Below, piece after piece: positions 13,411-15,524 of a stretch of DNA of 15,524 nt (position 1 is its first letter; the number at the start of each line of letters is the position of its first letter). Made by a program: the position numbers and the translations under genes. Source of the DNA: Gammaproteobacteria bacterium (GTDB lineage: Bacteria; Pseudomonadota; Gammaproteobacteria; Enterobacterales; Kangiellaceae); assembly GCA_013372875.1 (NCBI GenBank), contig JABXIW010000226.1:1-15524 (forward strand), written 5' to 3'. A model generated the notes under the pieces. It ran no database searches. It was not told the DNA's origin and was given only the letters and a program-made list of their open reading frames with translations.

Positions 13411-14472
13411 TTATTCTGCGAGAGATTGCTTTGCCCGGTAGTTCATAGCTTGATAATAAGCCATGCGCTTGCTTTCAACCTGACTATAGAACTCTACCGA
13501 TACCTCTAAAAATTCTTGGTAGAATTGCTTCGACTTCTCGTCATCGCCAATTTTAGCGTAATACTTAGACAACAATTCACAAGCATCTTTTAGAATTTCT
13601 AAATCGTTTTGCGCTTTAGTGTAATGATAAGCCGCTAGTGCCAATTGCTCAGCGGTTTTAGCATCGCCAATAGCTAAGTGCAGTTCTGCGCTTAACACAT
13701 CGGCTAACACAATAATCGCTTTCCAGCCATTATCTTCAAGGCTTGGTTTTAATTGCTCTAACTTTTTTAATGCCTGCTGCGGCTTACCCTGCATTTGATC
13801 GATCTGCGCACCTAAAAACACTATCAACGAATCTATCATGGGGATGGCTTGTTTGGTGCAAGTAGGCTCCGCTTTATCTAAAGTTACCCGTGCCGCATTT
13901 GAGTTTTCCGATAAAATTTCTATTCGAGCTAACTCTATATAAGCATTACACACAAACATTTTTTCATTAGAGCGAAAACCATAAGACAGCGCTTTATTTG
14001 CTAATTCGCGCGCCTTGTCGAAAACTCTGGCACTGGTATGGCGAGTTAAGGCATTGCTTAAAATAGCCTGTCTGAGTTCGTTAGATTGAACTTTATGCAA
14101 ATCATCCAGCAGTTCATAAACGCCAATGAAAAATTCTTTGTAATTTCCCGACATGGCATAGGCTGAAGTTAGCAGTGAGCGGGCTCTAGCTAGCTGGTCA
14201 AAATCAGTGGTGAATTTAGCGACTTGCTCCGCTACTGCTATACCTTGATTGATTTCACCACCGACAAATAAGGAATGGGCTTTTAGATTTAAAAAGCGCG
14301 CTTTTTCAAAATCAGAAAACTGTTCGAAACTGGGTTCTAGTTTTGCTAATTTCTGTTTGGTGGTTTGGATCTCTTTTAATCGAATAGACTCAAGATAATC
14401 CAATTGCTGCGAGTAATCCTCTGCCTGTGCAGATGCCACGGAAAACAACAACAATACAATTAACAGTCTCAT
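13411..14472 (-). CDS. Secreted TPR-like protein, paralogue of the product at 11130-12227
   Basis: A 353-residue exported helical-repeat protein: signal peptide (1-17, likely cut after AQA) then repeated helix pairs such as AEQLALAAYHYTKAQND and KSKQFYQEFLEVSVEF. It shares IRL, KLEPSFEQF, LKAHS, YELLDDL and the ending SKRMAYYQAMNYRAKQ with the product encoded at 11130-12227. The latter's matches are LEPELGRF, LRAHS, YEILDNF and RRLGYYQAMNYREKQ, so the two arose by duplication. It lies directly upstream of the borosin cassette on the same strand, but the cassette has its own promoter in the 121-nt gap. No clear ribosome site or promoter was found, and a gcvP terminator stands just before it. 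No enzymatic motif is visible. A role as partner or sensor for the borosin system is inference from position. Confidence 0.85.
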   Translation of the reverse strand: MRLLIVLLLFSVASAQAEDYSQQLDYLESIRLKEIQTTKQKLAKLEPSFEQFSDFEKARFLNLKAHSLFVGGEINQGIAVAEQVAKFTTDFDQLARARSLLTSAYAMSGNYKEFFIGVYELLDDLHKVQSNELRQAILSNALTRHTSARVFDKARELANKALSYGFRSNEKMFVCNAYIELARIEILSENSNAARVTLDKAEPTCTKQAIPMIDSLIVFLGAQIDQMQGKPQQALKKLEQLKPSLEDNGWKAIIVLADVLSAELHLAIGDAKTAEQLALAAYHYTKAQNDLEILKDACELLSKYYAKIGDDEKSKQFYQEFLEVSVEFYSQVESKRMAYYQAMNYRAKQSLAE

Positions 14473-14502
14473 ATGATTAAGTGTAACTCAACTTTCTAAT
14501 CT

Positions 14503-14528
14503 AAAAAAGCCAGCGTGAACTGGCTTTT
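14503..14528 (-). terminator. Rho-independent terminator after gcvP
   Basis: On the minus strand GCCAG and CTGGC (extended by A and T pairs) form a stem with loop, followed by TTTTTT (14508-14503). It closes the glycine-cleavage transcript before the TPR-like gene. Confidence 0.85.
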
Positions 14529-14532
14529 AGGA

Positions 14533-15524
14533 TTACTCTTGATGATAAGACTCAATGCTTGGACAAGAACAAATCAAGTTTCTATCACCAAACACATCAT
14601 CGATGCGATTTACTGATGGCCAGAATTTGCCGTCCATAGTCGCTTGCGATGGGTAAACGCCCTCTTGGATCGAATAAGGCTTATCCCAGTGACGAATGTC
14701 TGCTTGAGTGTGCGGTGCATTAGTTAGCGGATTATTCTCCGCATCCCATTCGCCAGAACGTACTTTTTCCACTTCCTGACGAATGTTGATCATGGCTTCA
14801 ATAAAACGATCTAACTCGTATTTTGATTCCGATTCGGTTGGCTCAATCATAAAAGTGCCCGCCACCGGGAAACTCATAGTCGGTGCGTGGAAACCGTAAT
14901 CCATCAAGCGCTTAGCGAAATCTACTTCGCTGATACCAGTCTCGGCTTTGATCGGGCGCAAATCGATAATGCACTCGTGAGCAACTTTATCGTTTCGACC
15001 GGTGTACAGCACTGGATAATGTTCTGCCAACTTATTCTTCAGATAATTAGCGTTTAGAAGGGCTACTTCGGTGGATTTACGCAAACCTTGGCGACCGAGC
15101 ATTTTGATGTAAGCCCAAGAGATTGGCAAAATCATGCCTGAACCATAAGGCGCCGCCGAAACCGCACCATGATCCGCTTCCACCGAATGAACTTTGCGCA
15201 CGCTATGACCAGAAACAAAAGGCGCTAGGTGAGATTTCACACCAATCGGCCCCATACCAGGACCACCTCCGCCATGCGGAATAGCGAAAGTTTTGTGTAA
15301 GTTCAAGTGAGACACATCCGAGCCAATCTCGCCTGGTTTAGAAATGCCCACCTGTGCATTCATGTTAGCGCCGTCCATATAAACCTGACCGCCATTATCA
15401 TGAATGATATCGCAGATGTGTTTGATTTCTTCTTCGTACACACCGTGAGTCGAAGGATAAGTGACCATCAGCGCCGCTAAATTATCTTTTAGCTCTACCG
15501 CTTTAGCTTCCAAATCCGCAACAT
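14533..15524 (-). CDS. gcvP: Glycine dehydrogenase (decarboxylating), P-protein, C-terminal part
   Basis: P-protein of the glycine cleavage system: a PLP enzyme that decarboxylates glycine and passes the aminomethyl group to lipoyl-GcvH. Only about the last third is in the window; the frame is still open at the edge (VADLEAKAV before the first in-frame TTG), so the gene starts beyond it. The PLP-binding lysine is in HLNLHKTF (codon at 15292-15294), followed by the glycine-rich [13 protein letters not shown] loop, [16 protein letters not shown], and the tail [17 protein letters not shown] that is conserved in the family. Closest in style to the single-chain proteobacterial enzyme. gcvT and gcvH, if linked, would lie beyond the window. 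Confidence 0.97.
   Translation of the reverse strand, partial: VADLEAKAVELKDNLAALMVTYPSTHGVYEEEIKHICDIIHDNGGQVYMDGANMNAQVGISKPGEIGSDVSHLNLHKTFAIPHGGGGPGMGPIGVKSHLAPFVSGHSVRKVHSVEADHGAVSAAPYGSGMILPISWAYIKMLGRQGLRKSTEVALLNANYLKNKLAEHYPVLYTGRNDKVAHECIIDLRPIKAETGISEVDFAKRLMDYGFHAPTMSFPVAGTFMIEPTESESKYELDRFIEAMINIRQEVEKVRSGEWDAENNPLTNAPHTQADIRHWDKPYSIQEGVYPSQATMDGKFWPSVNRIDDVFGDRNLICSCPSIESYHQE

Overview
The window looks like a chromosomal segment of a moderately AT-rich, probably marine gammaproteobacterium. MutH points to Dam-directed mismatch repair. The rppH, lgt, thyA and folA neighbourhood is typical of gammaproteobacteria. The gene pair for a VIT/VWA protein and a class GN sortase is the known 'proteobacterial dedicated sortase' arrangement, which is common in marine species. 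A Kangiella-like or related organism is a guess from overall gene style, not something the sequence proves.

Layout. Positions 24-99 hold tRNA-Phe(GAA) with its terminator, followed by a 29-nt hairpin that carries an inverted copy of the tRNA anticodon arm. An aspartoacylase-family amidohydrolase (-) and a YccF-type membrane protein (+) follow. Positions 1713-4825 hold a surface-protein module: a VIT/VWA sortase substrate, its sortase and a small putative lipoprotein. Positions 4839-8301 are all on the minus strand and hold, in transcription order, a TauE/SafE-type exporter, lgt, thyA and folA (a tight run ending in a terminator), then ybjQ. Positions 8471-9742 (+) hold a DUF938 methyltransferase and a beta-carbonic anhydrase. 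A bidirectional terminator separates these from rppH (-), which is divergent from mutH (+).

The most notable region is 11130-14472 (-). A 77-residue small protein and a 263-residue tetrapyrrole-methylase-fold enzyme overlap by one base. The enzyme has the Tyr-Arg-Tyr-Tyr active-site spacing of the borosin peptide alpha-N-methyltransferases. Together they look like a split borosin RiPP cassette: a precursor with a helical leader and a C-terminal beta-rich core, plus its backbone N-methyltransferase. A perfect 18-bp palindrome sits between the -35 and -10 boxes of the precursor promoter. The cassette is flanked by two secreted TPR-like paralogues, one of them immediately downstream on the same strand, so they are candidate partners. 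The downstream paralogue runs 32 nt into the 3' end of mutH.

The window ends inside gcvP (-), which has its own terminator. No insertion sequences, CRISPR arrays, rRNAs or phage genes were seen, and no gene-free stretch exceeds 300 bases.
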